In this document: positions 13,649 to 14,464 of the stretch, one piece after another
Position numbering within the stretch: the stretch's first letter is position 1
Layout of the letters: every line of letters begins with the position of its first letter
DNA from: Caldifarciminota bacterium
GTDB lineage: Bacteria > Hydrothermota > Tepidihabitantia > Tepidihabitantales > CAIPLT01
Assembly: GCA_025061975.1 (NCBI GenBank)
Contig: JANXBB010000024.1
Coordinates: 1-14,464, forward strand
DNA length: 14,464 bases
Direction of reading: 5' to 3'
Notes under the pieces: generated by a model
Told to the model about the DNA's origin: nothing
The model's database searches: none
Seen by the model: the letters and a program-made list of their open reading frames with translations, nothing else
Translations under genes and position numbers: made by a program

Positions 13649-14464
13649 CCTACCGGTTAACAGCAAAAAAAGTACCGCTCGTTGTACATGAAGACGGTTT
13701 TCTGCTTGATCTAATACAATCGAGTGTGGTCCATCTAAAACTTCATCGGTAATCTCTTCACCACGATGTGCTGGTAGGCAATGCATAATATAGTAATTAT
13801 GTGGTGCGTATGATAAAAGTTCTTTGTTTACTTGAAACGGTCGGAAAATTTGCCGTCGGATATCAACCTCAGCTTCTTGCCCCATTGAAATCCAAGTATC
13901 AGTGTATATAAATTCACTGTCTTTTACTGCTTCTTTGGGATCATTAGTGATTATTAATTTAGCATTATTTCTAATTGCGTATTCTTGAGCTTTTGTAAGA
14001 ATACTTGGGTTAGGTTCATATCCTTTGGGCGTGGCAATTTTCATCGTCATTCCTAAAAGAGCTGCTCCAAGCATTAGAGAATGGCAAACATTATTACCGT
14101 CACCAACCCAAGCTAATTTAGTTCCTTCTAATTTTCCACGTTTTTCGTAAATAGTAAGAAAATCAGCCAAGGCTTGGCAGGGATGTTCTAAATCTGATAA
14201 GGCGTTAATTACGGATATTGTGCTGTATTGAGCAAGTTCGAGTAAGGTCTTATGGGCATAGGTTCGGGCAATAATACCGTTAACCCAGCGACTTAAGTTA
14301 CGAGCAATGTCAGAGATTGCTTCACGTTTTCCTAGTCCAATATCTGATTGAGTAAGATAAATCGGAACACCTCCCAATTGAGTAATTGCTAATTCAAAAG
14401 TTACTCGGGTTCGCAAAGACGGTTTTTCAAAAATCAAAGCGCAGGATTTACCTAAAAGATAGTT
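13643..14464 (-). CDS. argF: Ornithine carbamoyltransferase, C-terminal 273 residues, truncated by window edge
   Basis: This enzyme joins carbamoyl phosphate to ornithine, giving citrulline in arginine biosynthesis. The frame runs off the right edge beginning NYLLGKSCALIFEKPSLRTR; an apparent start at 14437 is only an internal TTG (Leu) codon, since conserved family sequence continues upstream of it. Carbamoyl-phosphate sites are SLRTR (16-20 of the visible part; STRTR in many relatives), RTY with Arg67, and HPCQ (94-97). The ornithine side has VGDGNN (120-125), DTWISMGQE (189-197) and HCLPAHRGEE (228-237). HCLPA and SMG identify the ornithine enzyme rather than aspartate, N-acetyl- or N-succinylornithine transcarbamylases. 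The promoter and roughly the first 35 residues are outside the window. No other arg gene is visible. Confidence 0.95.
   Translation of the reverse strand, partial: NYLLGKSCALIFEKPSLRTRVTFELAITQLGGVPIYLTQSDIGLGKREAISDIARNLSRWVNGIIARTYAHKTLLELAQYSTISVINALSDLEHPCQALADFLTIYEKRGKLEGTKLAWVGDGNNVCHSLMLGAALLGMTMKIATPKGYEPNPSILTKAQEYAIRNNAKLIITNDPKEAVKDSEFIYTDTWISMGQEAEVDIRRQIFRPFQVNKELLSYAPHNYYIMHCLPAHRGEEITDEVLDGPHSIVLDQAENRLHVQRAVLFLLLTGRL

Noticed and set aside
14437..14464. Treating the TTG at 14437 as the start of argF
   Set aside because: Upstream codons in the same frame (NYLLGKSCA) match the conserved region before IFEKPS of ornithine carbamoyltransferases, so the gene continues past the window.
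1..14464. Mobile elements, CRISPR arrays, defence systems or prophage
   Set aside because: No transposase, integrase, phage gene, regularly spaced repeat array or recognisable defence gene was seen on either strand.

Overview
This is an AT-rich bacterial window of 14464 bases with compact gene spacing. Both ends are cut inside genes: a ComF-type gene on the left and argF on the right. The cell is probably diderm. It has a prolipoprotein diacylglyceryl transferase, two small proteins that look like outer-membrane beta-barrels, and a large secreted protein ending in a Por/T9SS-type C-terminal sorting domain. That sorting domain, together with Kelch blades of the 'YALKGN..EF..YD....W' type, suggests an uncultured FCB-like or WOR-3/Stahlbacteria-like lineage. 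This is inference from domain style; no rRNA or other phylogenetic marker was compared.

Layout. (1) 1-3703, minus strand: one operon read as M20 metallo-hydrolase, unknown 117-aa protein, site-2-protease-like M50 peptidase, lgt, comF. It is driven by a near-consensus promoter at 3730-3758. (2) 3834-4322, minus: a small exported barrel-like protein with its own promoter and a strong Shine-Dalgarno (SD) site. (3) 4385-4813: about 430 bases with no gene. (4) 4853-6205, plus: a second barrel-like protein followed by a YhhQ/QueT-type queuosine-precursor transporter. The transporter's end overlaps the end of fusA by 46 bases. (5) fusA (minus) and rmuC (plus) diverge from an 84-base promoter block. 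(6) 9519-12986, plus: a 1155-aa secreted protein with adhesin-like, Ig-like and six-bladed Kelch domains. (7) 12987-13349: no convincing gene. (8) rpmA (L27), plus, converges on argF, minus. The two stop codons sit inside an 18-base perfect palindrome.

The most unusual sequence-level signal is how genes start. Four promoters (for fusA, rmuC, rpmA and the barrel-like gene at 4853) place the predicted transcription start on, or within about 4 bases of, the ATG, and these genes have no SD. The M20 gene and the barrel-like gene at 4322 have promoters 26-33 bases upstream plus a good SD. The window therefore seems to use two initiation modes, with leaderless mRNAs for at least two translation genes. 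A second notable point is a TAA stop inside the sorting domain of the 1155-aa protein: the same frame continues for 24 codons and supplies what looks like the missing last strand. I found no mobile element, CRISPR array, tRNA or rRNA.
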